Assembly (NCBI GenBank): GCA_949152475.1
Contig: OX424564.1
Coordinates: 5,642,001 to 5,706,000 of the forward strand
Origin: Terebella lapidaria
Lineage: Eukaryota; Annelida; Polychaeta; Terebellida; Terebellidae
Length of the DNA: 64,000 bases
Direction of reading: 5' to 3'
The translations under genes were made by a program, and so were the position numbers. The notes beneath the pieces were generated by a model that saw only the letters and a program-made list of their open reading frames with translations, searched no databases and was not told the origin of the DNA. Shown one piece after another: positions 1 through 11,499 of this stretch. How positions within the stretch are numbered: position 1 is the first letter of the stretch; each line of letters starts with the position of its first letter.

Positions 1-125
1 TAAGTAGGCTGTTAGGAGTTACCCGTGTAGTATTATGGAGGTAAGTATAGTAAATAATACTAGTTTTAACCTTTAAAACGACGAATTAGGTTCCACATGA
101 GGAATGTCTTTTATTGTTATGTCTT

Positions 126-405
126 TTTACGGAACCTTGTTCTGATAACCCATTGCATGGCATTGCGTCCTTCATCCGTCGTCGTCCGTCATACGTCTTA
201 CATTTTAATTTTTTTCTCGAATTTACGGTCGAATCTTTTCGAAATTTGTGCTAAAATGCCTAAGAATACAGGGAAGCACTTTTCTGAAAGATTTTTTGGG
301 CTACCGGACCTTTGGTCCGATAACCTATTGGCATCGCGTTGCGTCCGTCGTCCATCCATCCGTCGTCCATCGCCCGTAAACAATTTTATCTTTAAATTTT
401 TGTAA
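126..405 (+). repeat. Two head fragments of the TTACCGG hairpin-ended repeat family
   Basis: Two successive heads are visible, near 126-180 and 300-375. Each starts with a short palindrome (for example CCGGACCTTTGGTCCG) followed by a GTCCGTC-rich stretch. The same head is seen complete at about 40.35 kb and in reverse at about 45.88 kb. Neither copy here continues into the usual body, so these are truncated members. Confidence 0.6.
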
Positions 406-595
406 CGAATGTGACTTCGTTAAGTAGCAACCAGGTTAGTACCGTCATAGCATGGTTAGTAGACAAACATCACATCACATATCACACATCATGTAATGAA
501 TAATAATAGTAATGTTGCCGTTACGTGAGGCCCGAGAACCATGGGAGGGGTCCCCGGAACCACAACGCTTGGGCGTGTTGTTCGTCCGGTTTTGT

Positions 596-1325
596 TGATC
601 CTTGGGCATCCTGAGCCCATTTCCTCGAAAAATAATTCTACTTCCGGTTTGGTGTCATTTGACACCACAGGTGTAATCTGATACCAAACCACACCTAGTG
701 TATTGCCAATTAGCCCTACGGGTTCGAAAATAATGTCCTTTTTGCTCTACGATCAATATTTACTGAGATATGGAGGTTTTTATGGAAAAGTGGGTGATAA
801 TAGGGGAAAGTGTAAATTTTTGGCCTTCAAACACACCAAAACGGCCTAATAACTGATCCTTGGGCATCCTGAGCCCATTTCCTTGAAAAATATTTCTACT
901 TCCGGTTTGGTGTAATTTGACATCACAGGTGTAATTTGATACCAAACCACGCCTAGTATATTGCCAATTAGCCCTATGGGTTCGAAAATAATGTCCTTTT
1001 TGCTCTACGATCAATCTTTACTGAGATATGAAGGTTTTTATGGAAAAGTGAGTGATAATAGGGGAAAGTGTAAATTTTTGGCCTTCAAACACACCAAAAC
1101 GGCCTAATAACTGATCCTTGGGCATCCTGAGCCCATTTCCTTGAAAAATATTTCTACTTCCGGTTTGGTGTAATTTGACATCACAGGTGTAATTTGATAC
1201 CAAACCACGCCTAGTATATTGCCAATTAGCCCTATGGGTTCGAAAATCATGTCCTTTTTGCTCTACGATCAATATTTACTGAGATATGAAGGTTTTTATG
1301 GAAAAATGATGATAATAGGGTAAAG
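596..1325. repeat. 258-bp tandem repeat, about 2.8 copies
   Basis: The word GATCCTTGGGCATCCTGAGC recurs at 596, 855 and 1113, giving a period of 258-259 bp. Copies 2 and 3 are nearly identical and copy 1 is more diverged. The minus strand of each unit stays open for 84 codons, but no protein family is recognised, and conservation of silent and non-silent positions looks the same, as expected for a young duplication rather than a gene. Confidence 0.9.
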
Positions 1326-1405
1326 TATTAATTGTGTAATAGGTTTTCAGAACAAATGTCGGTAACCTAAAAACATTCCTCATGTTGAAGCTAATGTTGT
1401 GTCAG

Positions 1406-1644
1406 ATTTTCACATTTGTGGGCAATTGACAAAAATCGTTTTCACATTTGTGGTTGATTTTTTTTTTCACATTTGTGGGTGAAGTTTTTTTCACATTTGT
1501 GGGTGAAGATTTTCACATTTGTGGGTAGTTGACAAAAAACGTTTTCACATTTGTGGTTGATTTTTTTACATTTGTGGGTGATTTACAAAATTTGTTTTCA
1601 CATTTGTGGGTTTTCACATTTGTGGGCGTTTTAACATTTGTGGG
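1406..1644. repeat. Degenerate minisatellite, core TTTTCACATTTGTGGG
   Basis: About ten irregularly spaced copies of a 16-bp core occur within 240 bp. Spacers contain runs of T and the words TGAAG and TTGAC. The minus strand reads as TNVK-rich low-complexity peptide with no sign of a gene. Confidence 0.85.
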
Positions 1645-2412
1645 TTCAACAATCGACCCTTTCATCTTATAATAGATTGCTGACGAATAAATCAAAGCGT
1701 ACAAAGAATGGATGTTTCGAAAACTTGAGCAATTATTCATTCGCTCTGTTCATAGCACATTAAAATTGAAATTTTACACGAACCCATTGAAACGCATACT
1801 CTTAAGCAAGTTGATTTATCATGATTAGTGATCCAGGAGCTGAATTTGAAATGATGGAAGATGACATAATCATGACTGAGTGAATCTCCGTGGTTCATTG
1901 TTGATGCAGAAATCGAATTGAGCTAGTAACGGATTGGAAATATATGACAGATGGGGCAAATTTAAGCATCCATTACAAACTATATACAAAAGCGGGATAA
2001 ACTTTGTTGTAGTTTCGAAGTGTCAAACTTTTCCAAGACGTTTTCTTATGATAAATATCTAGGACCACATTGGAAATGAATCTTTTCACTTTCATGTGTT
2101 TTTCCTGGTTGTTAACGTCTTTCACGTCTTTCTGTCATTAGTTGTAGCCTACACTTATAAAATAAAATAACATGAAATAAAATTGTAAGTTATGTTTTCA
2201 TTGCAGTTTCAGTCGTTTATTACCATTTCGATTTACCAACTAATCTGATGCAATTTAAACGTTACGCATTGAAATATCACATACCAAATTGAAGTGATCT
2301 ACATATTCTTATCAGTATCACGTCCTCTACTATATCACATGATGAGAACGTGAAGTTGAAATGTCTGTATTCCTCAATATTAACACTGACCATTGACCAA
2401 TGCAGTACTAAC
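1645..2412. other. AT-rich gene-free stretch, probably lectin intron
   Basis: No exon, RNA gene or repeat was recognised. It lies directly downstream (minus strand) of a good splice donor in the C-type lectin exon, so it is most simply intron sequence. No C-terminal lectin exon (WIGL or WND motifs) was found between here and the left edge. Confidence 0.5.
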
Positions 2413-2594
2413 CTCGTTGAACAGGTCGGCCACGAAGGCCTGTTCCCCGGGGGTGCGGACGGTTGCCAGGTCGGCGCCATGGCTACGACATGTGGCGCGC
2501 GCCTGGGGAACACCTCCCTGGATGGGCGGCACGGCGGTGTCCGCAAACATTCGGTAACATCTGTCCTCGAACCCGTGCCAGTCTGGGTCACAGG
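2413..2594 (-). CDS. C-type lectin domain, N-terminal half (exon 2)
   Basis: This minus-strand exon encodes about 60 residues of a long-form C-type lectin domain. It opens with PCDPDWHGFEDRCY, which has the first two cysteines and the aromatic pattern of the N-terminal hairpin. It then shows ARATCRSHGADLATV and EQAFVADLFNE, the usual helix with the third conserved cysteine. It ends at GAG|GTTAGT, a good donor, and starts after an acceptor at 2595-2596 in phase 1. The GC content is far above the flanks. The Ca/sugar-binding half (EPN/QPD and WND motifs) would be in later exons beyond the left edge, so ligand binding cannot be judged. The phase matches the upstream exon at 3441-3531, which supplies a signal peptide. 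The domain call is firm; the complete gene is not visible. Confidence 0.88.
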
Positions 2595-3440
2595 CTTCAG
2601 CAAACAGTGGTCAAACAGTCAGTCAGTTTCATATTATATAAATACTGACCTTTGTGTAAGCCCTATATTGGTATTGTACAAATACCGACCTGCTATTCTA
2701 ATCTATTTGAAATGGCAAATGTTTCATTCTGCCATTACATTACATACACTTTTTCACCAAATCTTCTCACTTTACTTTCAAAACTCCATGAATATCGAAA
2801 TTAAAACTCCAAGATCGCTATCGAATAATCCACATTGGTGACTTACATATTTTGGGAAATTCTGGATGCAGCCGATTTACATTGAAATTTTGGATCAAAT
2901 TGTCAAAATGCAGAATTTTTGGATCAAATTGTCAATATATGCATAATTTCTGGAAAGAAACTGTTTGAAACATTTCGGCGATTTTTTTATTTCAATGGGG
3001 TTGAAAGGACTGACCGAGGATAAACTGCATACAAAAATTGCTTGTCGAAATGTCCATGTGTGAATATATGAGAATATGAACTAGTGTTAGTTATCGGTCC
3101 TGATAAGCACATGTTCATTTGATATATTCACGCTCGAATATTTTTTAGTTCGAAAACAATGGCAAATTTCTTTGGACAGATGAATTTACAGTTTAAAAAC
3201 TCGGTTTTTTATATTCTAAAATCACATAGTACTTCTACAGGTACCAAACCGTTTCATTTACTCATTAATTCTGGATTGTTAAGCACTAGGCTCATAGGGA
3301 TTCAAGTTTCGAAAATAAAATGTCAAAGGATCACTTTAAATCAAACTTAATTTTATAAAACATTATTCCTCTTGTTTTTTTTTCTCCAAAAGTCAGCTGC
3401 TTTTCGAGGATGCACGAAAAAAACATCTAGAGCTACTTAC
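2595..3440 (-). other. Intron between lectin exons 1 and 2
   Basis: 846 bp of AT-rich sequence between a perfect GTAAGT donor and a CTGAAG acceptor, both minus strand. Nothing else was recognised inside it. Confidence 0.6.
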
Positions 3441-3531
3441 GAGAAACCCGGTGGAATAAATTCAAGAGCACGCAGCAGACGACAAGACGGACGAACGTTT
3501 TGACAGACAACAGGACTACCGAGGAATCCAT
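3441..3531 (-). CDS. Signal-peptide exon of the secreted C-type lectin (exon 1)
   Basis: The exon reads from an ATG through 30 residues and one extra base, then a consensus donor C|GTAAGT. The peptide has a short polar N-region (MDSSVVLLSVKTFVR) and a hydrophobic core (LVVCCVLLNLF), as in a signal peptide or signal anchor. The phase-1 end joins the phase-1 start of the lectin exon, creating a proline codon and giving HRVS-PCDPDW. A signal peptide directly before a lectin domain is a common layout for small invertebrate lectins. An in-frame ATG lies further upstream at 3615; I prefer the inner one because it gives the best signal-peptide shape. The start is inferred and has not been checked against RNA. 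Confidence 0.65.
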
Positions 3532-4320
3532 GTTTATCCAAACTATCCCGGAGATGACGCGCGCTGAGACTGACGCACGCAAGAACAGGCGAACTGTCTC
3601 GATTCCTGAGCACACGACATGTGATCGCGCCCGCCGCCCGCCCGCTCTGCCCCGGCCCGCCAGATTGACGAGGTGAGATAATGATCCGTCTTGGCCCTCT
3701 TTTTCCCCTGCCGCTCCCGAGCGTGACTGGCGTTTTGACGGTCCATTGACTGTCTATAAACAAGTGTCGGTCGCGCTCCAAGGAGGGTGCACTGGAATTC
3801 TAGACGCCCATTTTAGCAGAGGGGGTGGAATAAACTGTCTCCAGGATAAACAGCCCGCCGAGGAGTACGGTTACGTTGGTGGAAATGTCAAAGGGAGAAG
3901 AAAAGTTAGAATGTGAAACTCGTATGACTCTTGTGAAACACAATGTGCTAAAATGTGCTTCGGGGTTGTTGCGAAAAATATGGTTGACATTCAACCAGGT
4001 CTTGATTTTCGTGTGACATAGATTTTCTTTGCCAGATTGCTAAAGTAGGACAAGATCAGAAGCCCCAGATACTGCTGTTTCTATATATTGAAGCTATTCC
4101 TGTCATTCAGAGGAAATCATAAACTAACACGTTTAAATGGCTTTAAAACAGGCTTAACCTTAAAGCCTATAATTTTCAGATCGATGAAAACTATTGAATG
4201 GAAAATATAAATGGATTGATAGAATTTTATCAACTTCGAGCAAAATATGTTGCTTTCCTTTACGCGTTTATATGAGAGAAAAATCCTAAAATTAATGTTG
4301 ATCGCCAACACCAAGAGCCA
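3532..4320 (-). other. GC-rich 5' flank of the lectin gene, then AT-rich spacer
   Basis: The first 250 bp upstream of the lectin start (to about 3790) are strikingly GC-rich for this window, with CpG-rich patches near 3550-3720. This fits a 5' UTR and promoter region. A TTTATAG word on the minus strand near 3755 could be a TATA-like element, but this is weak. Beyond 3800 nothing was recognised. Confidence 0.35.
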
Positions 4321-4324
4321 CACA

Positions 4325-4560
4325 CATTCAATCAACCATTAGACATCGAACGGAAACCACAAAATGTTATGGATTACGCAATTCAGTTAGCAAGCACAAA
4401 ACATAGTCTTAATAAATTGCGTGCAATGCATCATCAGTGATCATGGGTGGCAAAGTCAACTGTTTCACTGCGTGCGCATATGCGTTTACTCGTCTTTTAC
4501 GTTTCCTGCCTTTGATCTTTATAGGCACTTATTTGGTAGCAGAAGTGAAAATGATTAGTA
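4325..4560 (+). repeat. Dispersed block R1 (GCATCGGAAACGGAAGCC family)
   Basis: A diverged copy of a roughly 200-bp block whose landmarks are an ACCATTAGGCATCGG-like start, TACTCACTTCAGTTAGCAAG in the middle, and TGCGTGCAATGCATCA followed by a pyrimidine-rich end. Other copies occur near 7.95, 9.98, 11.06, 13.5, 17.6, 31.57 and 36.55 kb, all in the same orientation. Confidence 0.7.
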
Positions 4561-4639
4561 TTGGAAAATATTAGTTATTCATTTAAACAGTATCCTCGAT
4601 CCCACATCATTTTTTGGGGCTTATTTCTGGGGAAAAACC

Positions 4640-4860
4640 CGTACTGAATGCCGTAAAGTCGAGTGGGTTAAAACACTCGACCGGAAAAGTTTTAATTCAC
4701 AAACCAAATGTTGAAATCAATTGTAGTCGTCATTTGCACTTCATAGCTTTTAACAATCTATCCTTAAAATCGATCATCAAGGAAACCAGTCACAATCACA
4801 GAGAGACATGAATTTTCACTCCAGGATATATAGAACAATCTGTCAAATGATAAAGTAACA
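4640..4860 (+). repeat. tRNA-like-headed repeat (possible SINE family), copy 1
   Basis: The head (GTTAAAACACTCGACC, then AATTCACAAACC) resembles a decayed tRNA A and B box. The body carries TCGTCATTTGCACTTCATAG, ACCAGTCACAATCAC and GAGAGACATG. Related copies start near 6.97, 8.28, 10.32, 11.33 and 37.29 kb. The tRNA origin is inferred from the head only. Confidence 0.5.
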
Positions 4861-5244
4861 CACAAAGTGGACCACACGAGTGTTGACATGCGTTTCCCTT
4901 GAGAACACATGTATGAAATATTCAATACAGAGTTTTAGCAGTTCAATTTTTCTAATTTAATACATTCCATTAAAATATGATTCATAAACACATTGATTAG
5001 AATGACATCTGTATGTCATCGCATCTCGAAATGTGCAAGAATATTCAAAAATTTCCTTCAGCGAAATTATCAATGATGGATGAGCTACTACTCCCCTATC
5101 TTTTGTTTTCAATTATAAACATGATTAAATTGAGTTCTTACTGTTTGTATCGACATATTGTCGTAAGAGCAACATTTTGATGGAGGCCATAAAAAATATT
5201 CACTTATATTAACATATCTTATTGGATCGTATCTAGGCGTATAA

Positions 5245-6753
5245 GGGGCCGGTCATTATTTATCAGGTGAGGGGGTTGGGTAAAAACTGGGGGGGGTCAC
5301 ACATTCATTTTCAACATTATTGGGGGGGTCATACTTTTATTTTCAATGGGACTGGGGGGGTCGGAGTTTGAAATTGAGTTATTTTAGGAAAATCTGAATG
5401 GTGAAATAGTTAAATAATTAGGTGGAAACAATCCACTCAATATCAGTAGATGGACTCACTGGAGTACGCGATGGAATTTCATGACATTTTCAGTCAAACC
5501 ATAATCTCACTGAAACCGGATCCGACGGCGGATCCTGCAGAGGACCATCCAGGAACACCAACATCAAGAGATGACGAAATCCATGTTTATAATTTCATCC
5601 AGGAGCCAAAGGCTCCTAATTCGCTCCTATTCAACAATTTTCAGGAGCCAATTTGCTCATAGAAGCATATTTCAATATTACTTTACAGATTTTCATCAGC
5701 CAATTGGCTCGTGAACTCTACTGCAATGGAGCAAATCTGAAATGTTATGAGCCTATTGCTACCCACAAGTGGTAATTCTGAGCCCTGATGTGCATTGATC
5801 AACGCTCATCAATCAGATTGAAACATTGTCTCCGAGAATCAACTTTGGACCTGACGGAGCAGCACTACAGCTGAACACGGTGCCAGCAAGGACAAACCCA
5901 GATCAGCAGGACCCTGTCACAAACAAACCACGGATCAACCAGTCCATACCACCCTGAGCAACATATCATCCCTTCCGATGAACCCGGACTAGCATGTCAG
6001 AACCACAGACCGATTTTCCACTCAAAATTTTGTCAACACATGACCCCAATGAGGATATTCCCCAAAGACCTCAGGACTATCACAAACCACCATGTAAAAG
6101 ACATGGACCTTTCCACACAGAATGGCAAAATAGTCCTGGATCGCCCCGGATGACCCGGGTAGTCAGAACATTATGAGCCCATCATAGAGCCAGCACAGAC
6201 CTGATTCAAGACCAGTTCTGAATGGCCTGATTCACCAATTCTTCCCTGCTCATCAATGATATGTGGAAGAGCCCTGAAGAGTTCAGTAATAATCCAGTGA
6301 AAATCCGTGAGGGTTTTCATACATTTTTTCCATTCCATCAAAAATTTCGGAGTCAAGGAATCAACCGAATGATCTTTGACCTAGGTCTCGAGTGTTTCAA
6401 ATGGGCTCCGAAACAAATGGCTGTTAAGTGCCCATATAAAGTATGCATACAAGTAATAATTGTTGTAATGGCATTCACACTTGAAGCGAAGGAATGATGG
6501 ATACACGAAGAGCACAAATCATAATATTCACTGACCTTATCGTATCATAAATTTGCGACAAAAGTCACAATTGTTTCAATAGAAATTGGGATTGGGGGGG
6601 TCATACTTTCATTTTGGATCTTGTTGGGGGGGGGGGGGGGTCATAGATTGGTTTTCGATATCGATGGGGGGGGGGGGGGGGGGTCAAACTTTGAAAACTC
6701 ATTTCTCGGAAAAACCATCCAACCCCCCCACCCAGTAAATAATGACCGGCCCC
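5245..6753. mobile_element. Non-autonomous Harbinger-type element with TAA target duplication
   Basis: The element begins GGGGCCGGTCATTATTTA and ends with its reverse complement. It is flanked on both sides by TAA, the 3-bp TWA duplication typical of PIF/Harbinger. Both subterminal regions carry repeated (G)n-TCATACTTT-type units, including G runs of 13 and 18 near 6628 and 6665. The 1.1-kb core has short open stretches (5450-5662 and 5994-6176) that match no family I recognise. There is no transposase, so it would depend on one in trans; the Harbinger at 26.1 kb has different ends. Confidence 0.8.
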
Positions 6754-6969
6754 TAAGGAACCTGGTGAAAACCCACTAGGAGATATATTTATACTGGTAT
6801 CAGAAATGGAAACTACCGGTATTGAAAATATACAATTGATTCATTGTATTATAGCTTATCATAACAGCCTAAAAATGCATTATTCATACTTTATCGATCC
6901 CAAATCAAGTATTTTGTTTTAGTTTTTAGTTAGTATTGTGCTATAGTTTTAGAAAAAAAACCACTATTA

Positions 6970-7190
6970 CATGTCATGAAGTCACATGGTTCAAAACACT
7001 TGACCTGGAAGGTTTGAAATCATAAATAAAAACCAGAAATCAATTGTAATCAATCTTCATTTGTACTTCATAGCATGGACTAATCTACACACCAAGAAAA
7101 CCAGTCACAATAACAATAGTCGTTGGAGTGAAAGACATGGATTTTCACTTCACGGTATATAAACAATCTGATAAGTATAAAAGCTTCCCA
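6970..7190 (+). repeat. tRNA-like-headed repeat, copy 2
   Basis: Shares the head (GTTCAAAACACTTGACC) and the body words ACCAGTCACAATAACAATAG and GAGTGAAAGACATGGATTTT with the copies near 4.64 and 8.28 kb. Confidence 0.5.
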
Positions 7191-7439
7191 GGATGGCATA
7201 CAACACTCGTGTTTATAGTCCATAGCCATCGTACTTGTATCACGTGTTCGATATCTGATTGGTTCCAGTCTCCAATTTGTTTAATATTGTGACCTATAAG
7301 TCATAAAATGCAAAACAGTATCTCTTTTATATAATACAAATATATTTTTTTTAACAAATAACATAGACAATACAGCCTTGTGCATTATCGCACTGATATT
7401 AACCAATGTTCAAAACACACCAAGTGTCCACAAGTGTGC

Positions 7440-8520
7440 CACCCATGAGAGCACGAATAGGTCACGTGCAGCCATCAATATCACCCCCATAGAGTGACCA
7501 ATGCCATAATCCCCGAACGAGGTCAGTGGTCATAATAGCCGGATATCAATAGTTGATCCAAGGAAATGAGTTTGGTGACCAAAATACCGCGACTTGTCAA
7601 TGGTTTGAAGTCATCAATGACGTCTTCCACGGTGTGTATGAATGCTAAGAGACTAGCTCGTTCGCACGATTCAAAAGTGTATTGTATTTGTAATATGGCT
7701 ATCATTATTGTTTGATCTTGCCAATGCTGGTCCATTTTCGAAAGTATTGTTACTTTGAAATGTTACCTTATCTCAGACATTGATGCTGAGTTAGGTTTTT
7801 CTTTGTCTGGAATGTTTATTTACCAGTTAGTGATTTCATAAGTATTGTTTGAAAGTACATGAGAAAGAATCCATAAATTAATCTGCGTTGATTTTTTTAT
7901 CGCTACAACACGATTCTGGAACTATAAATGTCACACAGGTAGGCCATTCGGTGAACCATTAGGCATCGGAAACGGAAGCCACAATGTCCAGGATTACTCA
8001 CTCCAGTTAGCAAGCACAACATTCTGTCTTACTTTGCGTGCAATGCATCATAGGTAGCAAACTCAACTGTTTCACTGCGCGCGCATGTGTGTGCTACTTG
8101 TCTCTTACGTTTCCTGTCTTTGACTTTTATATTTGGTAGCAGAAATGGAAACCATCAAAATTATAAGATATTTACAATACACGTGAACAATATCCTAACA
8201 TAGTCTAGAAAATGCATTTGCCATACTTTGTCGATCCCAAATCAATTCGTTTTTGGTTTATTTCTGGGAAAAAACAACACTGCATGCCATAAAGTCACCT
8301 GGGTCAGAGCACTCGACCTGAAAAATTTGATTTCACAAAGCAAGAGTTGAAACCAATTGTAATCGTCATCTGCACTTACTAGCATTGAAAAATCTACCCT
8401 TAAAATCGATTATAAGAATCGATTTTCAAGAACACCAGTCACAATTGCAATAGCTAATGGAGTGAGAGACATTGATTTTCACTTCAGGATATCTGACAAG
8501 TATGAAAGCTTCCCAATGGA
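7440..8520 (+). repeat. Composite repeat unit A (R2 + R1 + tRNA-like blocks)
   Basis: Contains in order an R2 block (ATAATCCCCGAACGAGGTCA through GTATGAATGCTAAGAG), an R1 block and a tRNA-like-headed block. The same order recurs from 9.44 and 10.48 kb, so the whole composite was duplicated as a unit of about 1 kb. Confidence 0.75.
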
Positions 8521-9249
8521 ATATGATACTCGTGTTTGAGTTCATCGTTCCCATATCACGTGTCTGCTATTTGATTGCTTAAATTGGAATAATCGCTTTT
8601 TAGTTTACCGGCTGAAAGTGATCAATAGCTGTTCTCAGAGCAGCTGTGCAATGCAAAAGTTCCAATGCGCACAAGAATTTGTTTAAATTTGACATTGATA
8701 ATCGAATTTTAAAAATAGTTTCGCACGGAACGGTTCCCATGTAGTGATACAAAATTAACAAAAATAACTGAAAAGATAGAAAAAACACACAGCCCCATCA
8801 CTTGACATATGTACCGGTATATGTATGGTATATTATAGTGATGGAACCGCAAATATTCAGTTCGATCTTTTTGTGTTGAAAATAACGAGAATATAGAGAA
8901 ATTCATGTCTTTGTATATGTTAGCATTGCTGTAAACAATTCGTTCACTTCAAGGTTAAGTTATGTTCAAACGCCACTGAATGGTCATGCGGACGTATATT
9001 GGGGGTTGTAACTGTGCTATATCATCTAATATATGCTAGCATATCGATTGATAACGATTTTCAGAAACCGACTATTCCACTTTAAAGTCTTCTTGTTGCA
9101 TATTTTTTTATATTGTGACCAATAAATCATAAAATGCAGAACATGTTTTATATCAGGTGGTTCTTTGACTGCATTGTGTATTATCGCACATGTAACAAAT
9201 CTCCATTATCACACATGTAACCAATGTTTATCATCACACAGATAACCAA

Positions 9250-9440
9250 CGTAGGTATCAATCTATTACCACCGGAACAACTAGATTTTGATGATGCCAA
9301 TATCAATCGTGAAATAAAACGCAGTGTGTGGAATGTAGTTGTTTCTACTGTATACCTGATGCAATTAGTATACAACTGCTCAACGACCTATGACACTAAC
9401 TCTGAAATCTTTCTGTCCTTCATCACCAGGTAACCAATGT
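9250..9440 (+). repeat. Dispersed block R3 (CTAGATTTTGATGATGCCAA family)
   Basis: One of several copies of a 150-200 bp block with the landmarks AGATTTTGATGATGCCAATA and GTAGTTGTTTCTACTGTA. Others lie near 38.4, 44.5 and 51.9 kb, with inverted copies near 51.7 and 53.2 kb. Confidence 0.65.
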
Positions 9441-10410
9441 CCAGTATCACTCAGATAACCAGTGTTCAAAACATACAAAGTAGTTCACACGAAGTGTTCA
9501 CATGCGCGATACGCTTGGGCACACGAATATGTCACATGTAGCCATCAATATCATTTCAAAAAGTGACCAATGCTATAATCCCCGAACAAGGTCAGTGGTC
9601 ATAACAGCCGGATATCAATAATTGATATAAGGAAAATGAGATTGATGACCAAAATACCGCGACTTGTCAATGGTTTGAAGTCACCAATGACGTCATCCAC
9701 GGTGTGTATGAATGCTCAGAGACCAGCACGTTCACGCAACACAAAAGTATATTGTATTTGTAATATGACTATCACTATTGTTTGATCTTGCCATTGCTGA
9801 TTCATTTTCGAAAATGTTGTTACTCTGAAATGTTATCTTATCTCAGACATTGATGCTGAGTTTGTTTTTTCTTTGCCTGGAATGTTTATTTACCAGTTAG
9901 TAATTTTATTAGTATTGCTTGAAATTACATGAGAAAAATCCCAAAAAAATAATTTGCGTTGAAGAATCTGGAGCTATACTGTCACACAGGTAGGCCGTTC
10001 GGTCAACCATTAAGCATCGGGAAAGGAACCCACAGTGTCCAGGGTTACTCACTTCAGTTCGCAAGCACATTATATCTCACTTTGCGTTCAATGCATCACA
10101 GGTAACTGTGTCACTGCGCGCGCATGTACGTGCTACTCGTCTGTTCCGTTTCCTGTCTTCGACTTTTGTATTTGGTGGCAGAAATGGAAACTATTAATAT
10201 TGTAAGATATCCATAATACACGTGAACAAAAAGCCACGTTCCTAACATAGTCTAGAAAAGGCATTTGCCATACTTTGTCGATGCCAAACCAAGTCTTTTG
10301 GGTTTATTTCTGGGTAAAATCAACACTGCATGCCATAAAGTCACCTGGATCAAAGTACTCGACCTGAAAACTTTTATTTCACAAATCAAAAGTTGAAATC
10401 AATTGTAAAG
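9440..10410 (+). repeat. Composite repeat unit B
   Basis: R2, R1 and a truncated tRNA-like block in the same order as unit A. The R2 landmark starts about 1,060 bp before that of unit C. Confidence 0.75.
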
Positions 10411-10479
10411 TTGTTTGACTGTATACCTGATGCAATCAGTATATTCAACAACCTGTGAAACTAATTTAGAAATCTTTCT

Positions 10480-11420
10480 GTCCTTCATTACCAGATAACC
10501 AATGTCCATTATCACTCAGATAACCATTGTTCAAAACACACAAAGTGGTTCACACGAAGTGTTCACATGCGCGATAACCGTGAGCACACGAATCGGTCAT
10601 GTGTAGCCATCAATATCCCCTCACAAAGTGAACAATATTATAATCCCCGAACGAGGTCAGTGGTCATAATAGCCGGATATCAATAATTGATCCGAGGAAA
10701 TGAGATTGGTGACCAAAATACCGCGACTTGTCTATGGTTTGAAGTCATCAATGACACCTTCCACGGTGTATATGAATGCTAAGAGCACGTTCACACGATT
10801 CAAAAGTATATTGTATTTGTAATATGGCTATCATTATTTTTTGATCTTGACAATGCTGATTCATTTTCGAAGGTATTGTTATTTGAAATGTTATCTTATT
10901 TCAGACATTGATGCTGAGTTTGGTTTTTCTTTGTCAGTTAGTGATTTCATTAGTATTGCTTGAAATCACATGAGAAAAAAATCCAAACAAATAATTTGCG
11001 TTGGTTTTTTTTTTATCAATACACCAAGAGTCTGGAGCTATACAGTCACACAGGTAGGCCATTTGGTCAACCATTATGCATCGGAAACGGAAGCCACAAT
11101 GTCCAGGATTACTCACTTCAGTTAGCAAGCAGAAAATTATGTCTTACTTTGCGTGCAATGCATCACAGGTAGCAAACTTAACTGTTTCACTGCGCGCGCA
11201 TGTACGTGCTACTCGTCTGTTACGTTTCCTGTCTTTAATAACTACGTTCCTAACATAGTCTAAAAAATGCATTTGCCCTACTTTGTCGATCCCCAATCAA
11301 GTCTTTTGGGTTTATTTCTGGGTAAAATCAACACTGCATGCCATAAAGTCACCTGGATCAAAGCACTCGACCTGAAAATTTTTATTTCACAAATCAAAAG
11401 TTGAAATCAATTGTAAAGTT
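10480..11420 (+). repeat. Composite repeat unit C
   Basis: Nearly the same content and order as unit B, including the TAACCAATGTCCATTATCAC lead-in. It begins immediately after unit B, so B and C form a direct tandem pair. Confidence 0.75.
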
Positions 11421-11499
11421 GTTCCTACTGTATACCTGATGCAATCATGATACTCAACAACCTGTGAAACTAATTTACAAATCTTTCTGTCCTTCATCA

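Noticed and set aside
760-1272. Two 84-codon minus-strand frames
   Set aside because: Copies of the 258-bp tandem repeat, nearly identical at all positions.
2350-2841. A 163-codon plus-strand frame over the lectin exon
   Set aside because: The minus strand carries clear C-type lectin residues with matching splice sites.
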